NCBI GenBank assembly: GCA_038380795.1
Contig: CM076279.1
Span: forward strand, 1,937,001-2,001,000
Source of the DNA: Pyrocephalus nanus
Taxonomy: Eukaryota > Chordata > Aves > Passeriformes > Tyrannidae
Direction of reading: 5' to 3'
Length of the DNA stretch: 64,000 nucleotides
Below, piece by piece: positions 13,103 through 25,653 of the stretch. The notes below the pieces were generated by a model. It was not told the DNA's origin. It worked only from the letters and a program-made list of their open reading frames with translations, and made no database searches. How positions within the stretch are numbered: position 1 is the first letter of the stretch; each line of letters begins with the position of its first letter. Position numbers and translations under genes: made by a program.

Positions 13103-13750
13103 CAGTTATGATGGAGGACACAAGTGTGGAGTAGCTGGTGACAATAAAATAAGATTAGGCTGGAGCCTTGTCTTCACTTGCTGATAGAAGAGGAAAATCT
13201 CCCAGAGGACAAGTTGGATCCAGCTGTGAAATGTTTCAGGGGCCTCAGACTCGTCTCGTGTACCAAGAGAAGGAGAGGAGGAACAATAAAGCTCTGACAG
13301 ATGCATCTGAGTGTTCTGAGCGGGTGTGGAATCACTTTGTCATTTCTGAAACGACGTGCAGAGTTTATGTTTCTGTTATTTCACATGTGCCCTGAAAGCA
13401 AACAGGGAATCCAGCCTGATTTGGGAAGAGATATTGCTGGGAGGGAAGGAATGTTACACTCCAGATTAGTTTCCTACCCCATAAATTCAGCCCTTCCACG
13501 CTTCTGTTCTTTGCTGAGTCCCACACACCCACCCTCACCAACCTCCCACAAAAATAAAGAGCTGCTCCTGGTGGTGCTTCTTGTTTCCCACCTGGTTCCT
13601 ATAAAATAAACACATTTTCTGTTTTGCATCATTGATCTGCTGGGTCAGGAGCTGGTTTTGTACCACAGAATCAGCTGACTCCCAGTTCACTTCGGTGTTT
13701 GACACACGAATTGAGCTCAGCTCCAAGAAAACAGGGATATGATGTTGTGG

Positions 13751-13798
13751 ATCCACCCCTGGAAGTGTCCAGGGCCATGTTGGAAGGGACTTGGAGCA
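13751..13798 (+). mobile_element. CR1 LINE fragment, truncated at both ends
   Basis: Reads ATCCACCCCTGGAAGTGTCC, then a CAGGGCCATGTTGGA-type stretch and AGGGACTTGGAGCAA. This matches the CR1 segment upstream of its 3' terminus. The expected final 80 or so bases are replaced directly by a second CR1 copy starting at 13799. Confidence 0.75.
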
Positions 13799-14093
13799 AA
13801 GAAAGATGGGGACAGGCTTTTTAGCGGGGCTTGTAGGGACAGGACAAGGGGGAATGGTTCTAAACTAAAGGAATGGAGATTTAGACTATAAGGACAATAT
13901 TTGTATGATGAGGGTGGTGAACACTGGCACAGTTTTCCCAGAGAGCTGGTGGATGTTCCATCCTTGGAAACCTTGAAGGCTGGGTTGGATGGAGCTCTGA
14001 ACAGCCTCTAGTTGAAGGTGCTCACTGCAGTGAGTTTGGTTTAGAGAACCTTCAAAAGTCCTTCCAGCCCCAAACTGTTCTATAATTCTGACC
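13799..14093 (+). mobile_element. CR1 LINE copy, about 295 bp, to near its 3' end
   Basis: In order: AGATGGGGACAGGCTTTTTA, AGGACAAGGGGGAATGGTTC, GAGGGTGGTGAACACTGGCA, GGTTGGATGGAGCTCTGAAC and a terminal AACTGTTCTATAATTCTGA. This is the usual CR1 order through to its terminus. It is 5' truncated and lacks ORF2. It joins another CR1 piece head-on at 13798/13799. Confidence 0.93.
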
Positions 14094-16850
14094 TTGTGAG
14101 CACTGTACAAAGTTCCTTTCACCCCCTTCCACCTCCAGATCCATCAGAGCTTACAGGAGACAACATCCCCGAACCCCATCCAAGCCATCCCACTGTGCTG
14201 AGGGGAGAGAACAAGTGTCTAGACCTCAGCAAAGCTTTTGCAGAGCAGATGAGAAGTGGGGAGTTACAGGACAGGCCCAGGGACATCATTTTCTGTGGAA
14301 AAAAAATAGGCAGAGAAAAGGAAACGAAGGGAGCAACTCAGAGCTCTGAACTTCCCCAGGATGAATCAGGGAGTGCTTCTGTTTTAATAATCATTAGTCC
14401 ATCATTGTGCAGATACTGCAATGACTCCAAGACTCATTTATTTTGTGCCTTTGCCCCAGCCCAGGGTCCTGTCTGTGCCTCTGCCTGGTGCTTTTTGTTG
14501 CTGCTCACTCAGTTTAACCAACCTTGACACTAAAAGGCCAAAAATTAATCTTCCAAGGAAAAGATGGCCAAGATTACTAAATTATGTGCCTCTTCATTAT
14601 CTTTAGGTACCTTCTCAGGACAGATGAATTGCCTTAAAGTCGGGGAAGAAAATCCTACAGGGAGAAGGCAAAGAATAATGTGCAAATACCGACTGAAAAC
14701 ATGAACGTGCACCAAAGGAAAAAGGCAAAAACACACATGCCATTTTTTTTTCCCCCCACTCATTCTGCTTCCTTTATGTTCACTGGTTCAGAAGATGGAG
14801 ACATCCATTAATTCTCCGTGCAGGAAAGTAAATAGTGATCTCCATCCTCCGGGATTCAGACGTCTGGTCTCAGCTCTCCCTGAGGAATCTTCCTCCACTG
14901 CCTAATGGGCTCTGACCATGGCAGAGCCATTTAAGGGATACCATATCATTTTCTAAAGCCTCATTTAGACTCAAACACAAAAAAAACATCACCCTGTCAC
15001 ACTGAAGAGATTTCAACCCCTCAAACCTCCTTTTGCTTTATTTCTCGTAACTAATTTAAAATGCAGGGATGGATTTAAGAAAGGAGAGGTGAAGGAAGGA
15101 AGGAAAGGAAATAGCACAGGAGCTGACTTTCCAGAGCTGCATTAAATGATGGATTTTAAAAGTCCATTTTAAAGAAAGTTGTGCAACTTTTTTAGAACAA
15201 GTGCCTGCCATAAAAGAGAGAGAAGGGAAAAAGACATTATCTGGTCTGGTAGTTTTCAGGAAGTTGTGGTCCCAATTCCCTGAAAATAAAATTCCTTTAT
15301 GATCATCATTTTGCTTATTACTTCTGTTAGAGCAGCACCCTGAAAAGCTCAGCAGAACTCGGGATCCTGCTGTAAAACCAGAGCAGTGGTGCCCAGATCC
15401 AGGGATCGACCCAATCTGCCACAGGGTGAGCACAGGAATCCTCTCCAGGAGAGGCTCAGGAGCTCAGAGCTTGTTTTTAATCTGGATTTCAGCTGCAAAA
15501 TGCAAACATGATCATTATTTGTGAACTCAACAGATGCCAGCAACATTTATTTTGACTTTCTGGAAATGTTTGACCGCAAGGAGAACAGAATGTTGGTTTT
15601 GTCCATGTGCTCCCATTTCCAGGCACACATCGAAATGGGAATGATGGCAATGACAGGATGGGCCATGAGTGATTTGACAGAAGCAATAAGAGCCTGTGAA
15701 CCATTCTGGTTAACATGAAAGGGCATTTCCTGGTGGGAAACTTCCCTGGATGAAACTTTTCAGTCAAATCAAGTCATATTGGAAACTGCCACTGGGCAGG
15801 AGAGGCTGCAGTGGAAGCTCATAAAATAGGAAGAGACCAAAGGGCATCTCGACAGCAGAGCCAGGAGCAGAGTAAGATCTCCTGCCTCCTTATTCATGGA
15901 GTAGTTTAATCTTTAACTGTCCATGAATTTATTCCCTGCCCAGCACACCTCCAGCTGCCAGCCTGGGGAGGGAAATCAGCCCATCTTTCTAGGAAACGAC
16001 TGATTTCGTGGGCCACTCTGGTAATGCCATTAAAGAGGATGTTTTGGAACAATAAGTAATCTGTTCTCTGGGATATTTGCACAGTGGAATTCTTTTTTCC
16101 CTGCTCTGATTTTTTTTTTTTTCTTTTCAATAAGAAAGAAAACCAAGTTGCTATAGGTAATCTAAAGCTGACCTGGCTAATTTATGGTGGATGAAATGAT
16201 TGGTGTGGAGCCCATCTCAGAGAGTTTTGTCTTTCCTTTTGGGTCAGAACTTCACCTGGTAAAATTTAGTGCAGCTCTGACATCAGCAGAGCTAAGATTT
16301 TCCCATATAAACTTAAGGACATGGAAATATTCTATAATATTTCAAATGTTTTTGAAGCCTCCAACTGAAATGAAAGGAGTTAATTTGGGGCCTCTCTGAA
16401 ATGACAATTTATCAGATCCAAGTCAGGATATTCTGTGGTTTTGTGATATAATAAAGAAGCAACTGTGGCTTGGGAGAAATGCCCCGGAAAAAAAAACCCA
16501 CCTTCATCATGTTCAGGCATCTGTAGAGTGGCTGCATGGCTCCAATTTGTTCCCTTTTCACCCCTTTTGAACCCAAGAGAGCCACCTCACCCTGCCAGGA
16601 ACGTTGGTAGCACATTGGTCTGTGATCATTTGTCACTTCAGTGTCTCCACCCAGCTCTGCATCAAATAATCCCAGCATTGCCCCCATGGCCTCAAGAACC
16701 AACAGCCTTTGCTTGAGGGCAGAATTATGGGTTACTAGAGGGGGTTTTAATTATGTTTTTTAATCTAAAAAGGATAAAATGGACAAGAAAACACATTTTC
16801 TTAATGCTCTTCCTGTCTCTGTTTATTGATTAGAAAATAAACAACCTCTC
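14094..16850. other. Stretch without a gene
   Basis: Several short frames (14096-14527 plus, 15056-15767 minus) overlap one another and show no domain. A T13 run lies at 16110. No transposon is recognised. Nothing else is supportable. Confidence 0.55.
16110..16122 (+). repeat. Poly(T) tract, T13
   Basis: Uninterrupted T run followed by C and T4. Confidence 0.9.
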
Positions 16851-16950
16851 AGCAGCCTGGGAGAGTGGAGGGTGTCCCTGCCCATGGCAAGGGGTGGAAC
16901 TGGATGAGCTTTAAATCCCTTCTAATCCAAACCATTTTGGGGTTCTATGG
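16851..16950 (+). mobile_element. CR1 LINE 3'-end fragment
   Basis: Begins AGCAGCCTGGGAGAGTGGAG, continues GTGTCCCTGCCCATGGCAAG and ends near CCAAACCATTTTGGGGTTCT. This is the last ~100 bp of CR1 with moderate divergence. Non-coding. Confidence 0.9.
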
Positions 16951-18811
16951 TAAAACTACTTGGAGAAAAATGTTTCATGTGGTACCACCTTCCTACATGA
17001 TCTAAAAGTGCAGGAGACCAGAAATGTGGAGGAATCTCCCCCCTTCAGAGCATCCAGAGAAAAAGGGCACACTGGGAAATCTTCCCAATGACCTGCAGAA
17101 GAGATCCCTGATCAGTTTTCCTATGGAAAACCCCAAAATCCAGCCTTGCATCCCTGGCACGGAGCTGATCCCAGGCTCCAGCCCTTTCTGGGGTGTTGGC
17201 CTGGGGGGAGGAGGAGGCACTCCAGCTCTGGCAGGGGAAGGATCAATCTGTCAAACTTCAGGCACACGAGGCTTTTGGGTGCTTGGCCAAAACCCAGATG
17301 GAGCTTTCAAACTTTTCAGGCTTTACTTGTTCCTCTGTCAACGCTTTTGCTTGCTGGGACACGACTGGCACAGGGTTTTGGTCTCATCTGAACTGAGATC
17401 CATGAGGTAATTTAGAGAGGAAATAAACTCCTGGGGTGGGACAGTCTGAGGGAAGCAGGTCTGTGCATCCTCCCTTGGTGTTTAAAGTGTGTGTTATGGC
17501 TCTGGACATTCTGAATGTGTATTGTAACTCCAAGATTTATTTTGGGGTTGGGTTTAGTGCAGTTGAGGCTCTCTATTAATTCAGACCTTTGCAGGCAAAG
17601 GGGTCTTGGTGAAACAGATGCTGGGTCTGTGTGAAATGCCCCAAATCAGCCCTACATTTTTTTTGCTTTTAGCAAAACAAAGCAAAAAAAAGCCAGAATT
17701 TCCACCCAGGTTAGATGTGACCTGATACATTCTGGCTCTAAACCTGCCAAGGAGATCAACACTGACATGGAGAACCCCTCATCACCACTGTCTCTTTGTG
17801 GAGAACCCAAACCTGCACCAACCACCTCTCCCTATCTGAACATAATTTAGCTGAGACTCAAAATCCAAATAGCAATTAATTTCAGCGAGGTCAAACTCAG
17901 CAGAAGGAACAGTTTCCTCTCGGATGGCCTGTGTTTATTTTAACTATTTGCTCCATATGCTCAGTGCTGCTTTCTTGCTCAGGATATGTGCAAATGCTGA
18001 TTTTTCTGACACACTGTAATTACTGCAGACATCAACTGGCTTTATGCACCTCTCCAAAAATATGGGCAACAGTGTTTGCACAGGAAATTCTGGCTGGCAG
18101 GGAACGCCCTGGATTTCATCCCTTCCTGCCTGTAACCCAATCTCTTTGAAAAATCAGAAATACTTGGTTCTACCTGTCTGAGTTGCATGAAACATTGGGG
18201 TTTGGTCTAGACATTGCTGCTCTATCCCAGATCCATGCTGGCTGTGGGAGATTTCCAGGAAAACCTTCTTCTTGCCTTTCTCAGTGTTCCCAGCTTTCTT
18301 CTCACAGGCAGACTCAGCTTGCAGTTGTTTCCACTGCCTTTGTGAGCAGGAACAGAGAACCAGCACAAAGTGGGGTCATGGTGGACAGGGAGAATCAGGA
18401 CACTTGGACTCCCAAGTTCTCCTGCAATTGTGCCCATCACTGGCCACCCCTTTTCCTGAGGGAAGCTTTACCTGAACATCAAGCACAGCACCCCAGGAGC
18501 AGCTCCAGAGCATCTTTTGTGATCCTGATGGATGTACCTTAATCACTTCTCTGGCTCTCACTTAATGGCTGGTGACCACCCAAATGGGAATTCTTCAACT
18601 CAGTATACTTCCATTAAAAAGAAGGATGACTTGTGGAAATCACACTTGTTTGTTTTGTTTTGTTTTGTTTTGTTTTTTTAAAACAGATCAACCCTGACAA
18701 AATCTCATTTTTTTGAACAATTCCTGTCTGTAGCCAGGAGATTACCAGAGGAGCTTGGGTAGGAGTTGATTTCTTGCAAGATATGGGACTATCAATCTCA
18801 AGTTCCTGTCA
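16951..18811. other. Stretch without a gene
   Basis: A run of overlapping plus frames at 17024-17410 uses one GC-richer stretch in all three registers, which argues against coding. A (TTTTG)n array sits at 18648. Nothing else is recognised. Confidence 0.55.
18648..18679 (+). repeat. (TTTTG)n pentanucleotide microsatellite
   Basis: About five to six units ending in a T7 run. Similar TTTTG arrays occur at 25629, 32346 and 44018. Confidence 0.92.
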
Positions 18812-18910
18812 AAGAATCACAGGATCATTTAGGTTAGAAAAGACCTTCAAGATCATCAAGTCCAACCTTTGACTGATCTCCACCTTGGCAACCAGACTAG
18901 AGCCTTGAGT
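18812..18910 (-). mobile_element. CR1-family 3'-end fragment, distinct subfamily
   Basis: The plus strand reads AATCACAGGATCATTTAGGT, then TAGAAAAGACCTTCAAGATC and ATCAAGTCCAACC. This is the reverse complement of the CR1 subfamily tail that has the AAAAGACC variant rather than GGGACC. The tail of the match (CAACCAGACTAGAGCCTTGA) resembles the next conserved CR1 block. The remainder is lost. Confidence 0.85.
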
Positions 18911-19035
18911 GTCAGAAAGATGCAACTTCAGAGGATGAGGGAGTGAGGAAATGATGTCTCTGTCAACCCAATGTCTTGTCATAGAGAAGAGATCCTTAAA
19001 ATTCAGCCTGAAGTCTTTAGATTATATACTGAGAA

Positions 19036-19076
19036 AATTTATAAATATATATATATAAATATATATATTATATATG
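19036..19076. repeat. (AT)n-rich tract
   Basis: About 40 bp of TATA alternation with TAAATA interruptions. Self-complementary and easily unwound. Confidence 0.9.
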
Positions 19077-19253
19077 GAGAACATTTAAAGCTAGAGGAGC
19101 TTCAATCTGGATGTTCTCATGACAACATGGCCCAGGTCAAATCAGCATTTGGGCAGTAAACAAAGGTAAAATCAGGTGAATAAACTGTGCCAGTGTCAGA
19201 AGGTGCCCTCCTTTGAGAAGAGAGTGTTGCATGGTAAATAGCTCACGAGATTT

Positions 19254-19278
19254 AAAAAAAAAAAAAAAAAAAAAAAAA
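19254..19278 (+). repeat. Poly(A) tract, A25, longest in the window
   Basis: Twenty-five uninterrupted A. CR1 does not end in poly(A), so this is not a CR1 tail. No processed-pseudogene body is recognisable on its left. Confidence 0.95.
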
Positions 19279-19806
19279 GGTGTTTAACTTGATCTAATTC
19301 AGTGTAAAAGCAGCAGCTGATGACAACCCTCCAGTCAGGGCACATTGCAGATGGTGTTTTTCATGGCTGCAACCTCGTGTCAGAGCTTTTGCAGAAGTGG
19401 AATTAAAAATCTTCCCTTCTTTGTGGTGAGGACAGACAGATGCTTTCCTGCTGTAATTCCTGAGTGGCCAGAACACGTTGGTTGACATTTCAACTTGATG
19501 TTTTAATTGGCTGATTTGAATAAAACTCAGACAGGTTGTGCTGCTCACTTTTATTTCGTGTCTCCCAGCCCAGCAGCCAACAAAAAGAAGACAGCGGGAC
19601 AAGGAGGGGCACTGACTTTTCACCTCTCTGATTCTCTCCCTGTTTTGTTTAGCTCTTAATATATTTAAATTCATGCCCAGTTAAATTAGCCCTGTGTCCT
19701 GGAGGGGCTGAAGGCAGACAGAGCAGTCCAAAAAGAGGGTGCCCAACATTCCTCCTAATTGTCCAGGGAAATGTTTTCTTTCAAGATTTTATGTTTTGTG
19801 GGTTTG

Positions 19807-19819
19807 TTTTTTTTTTTTT
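19807..19819 (+). repeat. Poly(T) tract, T13
   Basis: Uninterrupted T run within a GTTT-rich context. Confidence 0.9.
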
Positions 19820-20324
19820 AATGGATCTGTTTCTTTCTCATGTACAGCTCTAACAATGAAAACATAACGTGCCAGCAGTCCATCTCAGGGCTGTCCTGCA
19901 TCCCTGGACCAGAGGAGGAGGTTCCTTATTTTTTTCTAAACACTTGCTGGGGTGGATCACTCCTCCCTATTCCCACCAGCCCAAGGAGAAGGGGAAAAGC
20001 TTCTCTAGAAACTCTGCACCTTCCTGTGCCCACAGAAGTGACACTTCCTAAAGGCTCGTGGGCTACTCAAAGATCACTTTAACCACCAGGAAAGTGAAGC
20101 TCTCAGGGAAGGAGTGTTGTGACCTCTCCAACCTGGGTGTCTGTAGGAATTAATTGGGGTTTGGGAAATTATCTTTCCTTTGTCAGAAGGACAAAGGGTC
20201 AAGAGGGCTGGATGGAGTGAGAAGGGAAGAGGAAGACAAGGAAAGCAAATGGTCAGTCCATAGGCTGATGTACCTGGTGTTTGTTCAGGAGGTGCCTAAA
20301 AACTGATCTGCTCCTCTGGATACT

Positions 20325-20338
20325 AAAAAAAAAAAAAA
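20325..20338 (+). repeat. Poly(A) tract, A14
   Basis: Uninterrupted A run. Confidence 0.92.
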
Positions 20339-22881
20339 TGGAGATGCTGAAAGCCCCTCACTCCTTATTCTGGTGAATAACTTAGGACAAAACCACACCA
20401 GCATCATTGACTCCCCACCCTGCCTTCCTTTTTCCCTAAGGAAAGATACATGTCTGCACTAATTGTGTATTTGCATTTTTCTCTCTCTGTACATAAATAT
20501 GCTGACAAAATGAGTTTTGGGTCTTTGCTCACTCAGGTGAGCAGAGAAATCTGAACATCAGCATCTGCAGAACGACCTCAACTTCCAAACGTTTCTGGTG
20601 GTTGTACCAGTGTGTGTGGCTGGCTGTGCCAGATCCCAGCAGGATTTAGGCTCTGGGGGAAGGACAGGGAGAGCAGGAGGGTGCAGGAGGTGCCTCAGGG
20701 CCCAGGGATGAAGCCCAGGCTGAGTGGGAAGCGAGCTGGCTTGTCCCAGGTTAGTGCTCGAGGTGCAAACCTGCAGCACAAACCGCCACAGCCCATTAGC
20801 AGGGCCGGGCATCCATCTCTGTCAGGGGGAAGGTCAGGGCTCAGTGAGCATGGAATCGGAATTTCCTCCACCCTGGAGACCCAGGAGCTCTCGGGTGGGA
20901 TGGAGGTCACTGCCAGGGCAGCACAGAGAACCCCCAGCACTGCTGGTTTGTGCCTCCCAAAAAGAGATTTCAGCTTCACCCTCAGCACTGTGAGGCCACA
21001 GAGACCCCAGGACTTTGTTCCTTCCCTGCAGATCCTCCCAGATCTACCCCTCTCCCAGTCCTTCGTGTTCCCATCATCCATCTGCACCCCACGGAGTGTT
21101 TAGTCTGAAAATCCACCGCAGGTTCCGGAAATAATCCAGCAATAATAATCTGCTCTCGCTGCAGTCAGGAATGCCCTGACTACAGTGAGGATAATTTTGT
21201 GATGCATAGGTGGCTTTGCTGAAAAAAAAATGAATCACAGGAAAACTTCGAGGAGAATCAATGTCTGTGGAGCAGGTCCTGATCTGCTGCCATTTGTCAT
21301 ATTCCCATCACAACTATTTCTTTGGTGATTAGTCAACCCAAGCTCAGAAACTGTTCTGTAACCATGTGAGAACGAGAAAAATTGATGTGATACTCAGATA
21401 TTTCCTATGGAATAGAGGCAGGTCCATACGAAATGAGTCCTTCCTTCCCATCAATCAACTGTCCAACGAAATTACTTAAGATTTCTAAGACTCAGCCTCT
21501 GGAATGCTGTAAGAAACTCCTTGTTTTAAATTCTAAGCTAAGCAGCAGCTGAAATAAAAACATCTCCTTCCAAAGCAGGAGTTGGGATAAATTACCTGTG
21601 AGAAAAGTATACTTCATATTGCTGGGAATTTTCAAAGGCAAACTGCATCCTGGGCTGCCACAGGGGTTTGAGCTGAAGTCCCTGCTGGGATAAGGCCACA
21701 CTTTGGTGGTGTCCCAGTGAAGTGAGTTGTTTTCCTTCCAGGATGTTTTGGGAGGAATCCAATCTCAATCAAAGACTGAAAATAAGCTGCTCCTCCTCAC
21801 CTTGGAGCTCTGCTAACCTGAGTCCTTCCAGCTCTTCCCAGGATCTGTCCCTGGTTGTCTCTGGAGCTGTTGGTGTCCAGAGGGATGAGCCAGTCCTTGC
21901 TGATGTCTTGCTCTTCTCCAGGCAAATCTCCACCTGCTTTTATTAAGAACTGCCCAAACTCCAACTAAAACAACGTTTTTTCACTTTATCTGTGGTTCAA
22001 ATGATGCTGAGCAAGCAAAGGAATATGAACAAAAGCAGTGAAATTAAAAGGCCCTGTGTGCTAAACTCCTTGATAAATTTTATTTTTGGCTGGATCTCAT
22101 GTAGAAAACCCTCCTTTGCTTCCATTTGATTCAAAATTCACCCAAACACACACAAATCCCACCGACTTTGGTTAGAAAAGTGACATGGCCAGAGTTTCAG
22201 CATCTGTGCTGATGCTCAGCAAGAAAGAGGGACCTATTTTCTTCACGTAGCAGAAAGGAAATTGTGCTTTACTGTATTGTTTACCCTTCCCAGTACTTTA
22301 ATTTTCCCTTTGTTTAATATTTCAGCAGAAGCCATTTATCTTCCCTGATGATCAAATAAACTGGGTGGTAAAACAACGGATATGCAATTCATCGGGAGGG
22401 GGGAAAAATGGTATTAAAAGGCAGGGCAAAGGGATATAGTTTGGAAATACAGTAATGTGTGATTTGCTACCTCACACTTGCCTCGGTGCCCCAGGGAAAA
22501 GAGGGGATTTTTTTTTTCATCCCAAGCAAAGATATGGGTTATTCTTTAGCAGCCCTGCAGAGCCCGGGATTGCAGCTCTGAAAGCTGATACTTGAAAGAG
22601 CCCGAGCAAGATCCTTATCCCGGGTAAGATAAGGGGTTATCAGGATTTTGGGAGCAGGAGGAGCTCATTAGGAGAGACTGGGGGGAGGCTCAGATGGTGG
22701 GAGGCTGGAACAGCAGGAGCCAAATGATGTTGCCCGAAAAAGGGAGATTTTCCCTCAGTCCTCCATGGCCTTGATCCAAGGGCTGGCTCCTTCCAGTGGT
22801 GCCCAGTGACAGGAGGAGGAGCAACAGCCATGAACTAAAACACAGTTCCCACTGAGCTAAAACCTCTTCCCACTGATGTCA

Positions 22882-23034
22882 CAGAGCACTGGAACAGCTG
22901 CCCAGGGAGGGTGTGGAGTGTTTGAAGACATTCCAAACCCAACCTGGACACGTTCCTGTGTCACCTGCTCCAGGTGACCCTGCCTTGGGTCACCTCCAGA
23001 GGTCCCTCCCAACCCTGATCGGTGGTTCTGTGAT
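22882..23034 (+). mobile_element. CR1 LINE 3' fragment, GACCCTGCCTTGG-type subfamily
   Basis: Reads AGCACTGGAACAGCTGCCCA, then GCTCCAGGTGACCCTGCCTT, CACCTCCAGAGGTCCCTCCC and a terminal GGTGGTTCTGTGAT. The GACCCTGCCTTGG and CTCCAGAGGTCCC blocks mark a different CR1 subfamily from the CCCATGGCAGGGG type seen at 26661 and 45980. About 150 bp survive. Non-coding. Confidence 0.9.
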
Positions 23035-25179
23035 GTTTTTCCATGGGCTTCAGAGGGATTCTCACTGCAAAGACCCAACTGAACCTGACTCTGTGTCTGA
23101 TGAACTTCTCTGCCAGTTTAAAGCATGAGTAGGTCTGACACAACTTGAAAAACTACTTTCAGGTGGGAAATTTTAAACTATTGCTGCCATTGAACCTTTT
23201 TTTGCAGTCAGAAGGCCAGGACACTTCTATCTCCACCAATATTCGTGAGGTGCAAATATTTATCAGGTTTTTTCTGTGAGTTACTTCACTAGAAGGTTGT
23301 GACGTTCCCTCTGAACTGCCACACTGGCTTGTATCAAGGTGTTCATCATCAGTCCTTTCATCATTTTTTCCTGGCTTTCTAGAGGAAAATGGGAATCCAA
23401 TTCCCACTGAAGTGGCACCTATTTGATTACAAACATACCTAAAAAGCATCACTTGCCCTTTCAAATCTGTTCCTTATTTTTTTTACGGAGAGCCTTTGCC
23501 TGGCAGACACACAGACTTTATACAACACAATCACCAGGAGAACAGATAAATTACAGAGATTAGAGCTGCTATTTCATACCTATCTTTTTGCAAGCAAATT
23601 GCTAAATTAAAATTCATTAGGAAATCTGCTGTGGGTATCAAAGCTCTTTTAAAAGTACCTTCTCTTTTTCCCTGATCTGAATTTTTCAGTTTGAGGAAGG
23701 ATTAAGCAAATTAAGAACAGGAAAGTGTAACAACATGACATGCCTTTGAGGACCAGCCTTAATTTTTCCAGCATATCTCATCTAACCACATGAATATTTT
23801 TTCCTGTGAAGTAGTATTTAAATACTTATTTTAAAACGCTGAAGTGCCTTCCTATAAAGACACAAATAATTGTTTTAGTTGGCCTGCCCAAGATCAAATA
23901 AAATACCTAAATGTGGTTCAGATATTGACATTTATTATTTTTTATGAGGAAAAAATGTACCCTAAAAGAAGACCTCAAAATGCTTGATTATTTTCGGGAG
24001 CAGACTGAGGGTAAGAAGCCACTATTGCTATCTGAAATTTTTAAGAATAAAAGATAAAGCAGACCAATATTAATAAAAATATGCATGTTTATGTGCTGGA
24101 TAAAGTATTTTTATTGTTTTTATTTCATTTTATAGACGAAGACTGGCGATGTTTCTTATGAGTAGTGAAACATGAAGTTCTGCTTTTATCAGGTTTAAAA
24201 TTAAAGTGGCTGAAGCTCCAGTTTTTCATTAATTCATTTTATACTTTCAATTTAGAAAACCTGGTTTTCTGTGTGAATTCTCTGGAGTCTAATAATGACA
24301 TTGAGCTTCCAGCATCATCTTGATGTTGGCTGTATGGTCAAGTTCTGCTCTGAAATAAGTGATGCCTGTCCAGGATTATTGTGCCATGGTCCTTCATTAA
24401 GATGTTTTCAGTCAAAGGTCCATTTTAGGGAAAAAAAAAAAAAAAAAAGGCAAAATGAAAAGTTACAAGCACATTAAAGGCCACAATTTGATAAAGTGGA
24501 AGGCAAACGTGATTCCCAGAATTTCTGCTGCAGAGAAGGAGTGTCCAGGCACTGGGAGCACGTCCTGACTGTGACTGATGATGGAGAAGTTGTTGACTTG
24601 GACTGGTTCTGCTCAGAGGGAGGTGGCAAATTGAGGAATTCATCATAAAAACCTCTAAAACAAGACATTAAAACAGACATTGAGTTAAAATATACAACAA
24701 CAACAAAAAATAATAAATAATTTAAAAAAAAAAGTTAATTTGTTTTCCTCTGCTGGTTACATTCCAAAAGGTGAAGTTTGTTTTTCCCCTCTTGAACCAG
24801 TTTAGGGAGGAGATACGCCCCATATGCCACCAGTTGCTCTCACATACAGAGCAGCCCAAGATGTTTGCCAGAGGTCTGAACTCTGGTGAGCTCAGGGCCT
24901 TTTCTCTCCCAATTTCCATTTCCAGCTGTTTATTTGGCTGGGACTCCCAGGCTGCTGAAAATGTGCTGGGCTCACAGCCCTTCAAAGCCCCCTGGTTGTT
25001 GGTGCAGCAGCTGCCCCTGGGGCACCCCAGCGTGGGCAAGGCTTGGGGCCAGGGGGTGAGTGGGGTTTTGACGCTTCAGGACAAATAATTTTACCCCTGG
25101 GCTCCCACAGCAAAGGGATTTGTTCAGCCTCTGGCAGTGGGGCAGCACTGAACCCACGGAGGACACCGTGCACCCTGTA
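23035..25179. other. AT-rich stretch without a gene
   Basis: From about 23480 to 24280 the DNA is AT-rich and nearly free of CpG. The frames at 24722-25088 overlap on both strands. About 25031-25068 has four G runs with loops of 3-8 bases. An A18 run and an A/T-rich CAACAA tract (24690-24732) are also present. No transposon is recognised. Confidence 0.55.
24431..24448 (+). repeat. Poly(A) tract, A18
   Basis: Uninterrupted A run. Confidence 0.95.
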
Positions 25180-25290
25180 AATCATGGAATGGTTTGGGTT
25201 GGAAGGGACCATAAAGCTCATCCCATTCCACCAGGACACCTCCCACCAGCCCAGGCTGCCCCAAGCCCTGTCTGAACCACCCTTGAACAG
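25180..25290 (-). mobile_element. CR1 LINE 3'-end fragment
   Basis: The plus strand shows ATCATGGAATGGTTTGGGTT, GGAAGGGACCATAAAGCTCA, then CACCTCCCACCAGCCCAGGC and an ACCCTTGAACAGCTCC-type block. This is the reverse complement of a CR1 tail. Similarity fades beyond about 25290, although the following DNA could be older CR1. Confidence 0.9.
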
Positions 25291-25628
25291 CTCCCAGTTT
25301 AAAACCACCACACTTGGGTTGGAACCTCTCAGGATCTTCCACATCCCCACGAGCTCAGGAGCTCCAGGGACGTGAGGCTGCCCTGCCACTGGTGGGATGT
25401 GGTGAGGACTGCCCCGAAAAGGACCCAAATCTAATCAGGACAATAAAGCAAAGCCAAGCCTGGACTGGTGCAGCAGGGCTGGCTCTGTCACTCCCTATTA
25501 GTTGATATGTACAATTGCTCAGCCACCCCTCTATTGCTTTGTGTTTTCTAATAATTCCCAGTCTTAATTCCACCAGTAGACATAAAACTTCCTACCCTGC
25601 CAGTCACAGAGACAATTATATAAGAACC

Positions 25629-25653
25629 TTTTTTTGTTTTGTTTTGTTTTGTT
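25629..25653 (+). repeat. (TTTTG)n microsatellite
   Basis: Begins with T7 and then about three to four TTTTG units. Confidence 0.92.

Larger units (their letters stand above)
11181..13750. other. Stretch without a gene; AT-rich centre
   Basis: No gene is supported. Around 11820-12620 the DNA is AT-rich with A and T runs, a (TG)n array and an A-rich spot near 12597. Around 12750-13060 three overlapping minus-strand frames share one purine/pyrimidine-biased stretch and are probably chance. No mobile element is recognised. Confidence 0.55.
18911..22881. other. Stretch without a gene
   Basis: Contains an AT dinucleotide tract, an A25 run, an A14 run and a T13 run. The frames at 20612-21103 (plus, 163 codons) and 20695-21087 (minus) occupy the same DNA on opposite strands and have low-complexity composition, so neither is accepted. 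About 22290-22420 is AT-rich with several potential homeodomain cores, but nothing specific can be assigned. Confidence 0.55.

Noticed and set aside
20612..21103. 163-codon plus frame with a 130-codon minus shadow
   Set aside because: Both strands are open over one stretch of moderate GC, and neither product resembles a known protein.
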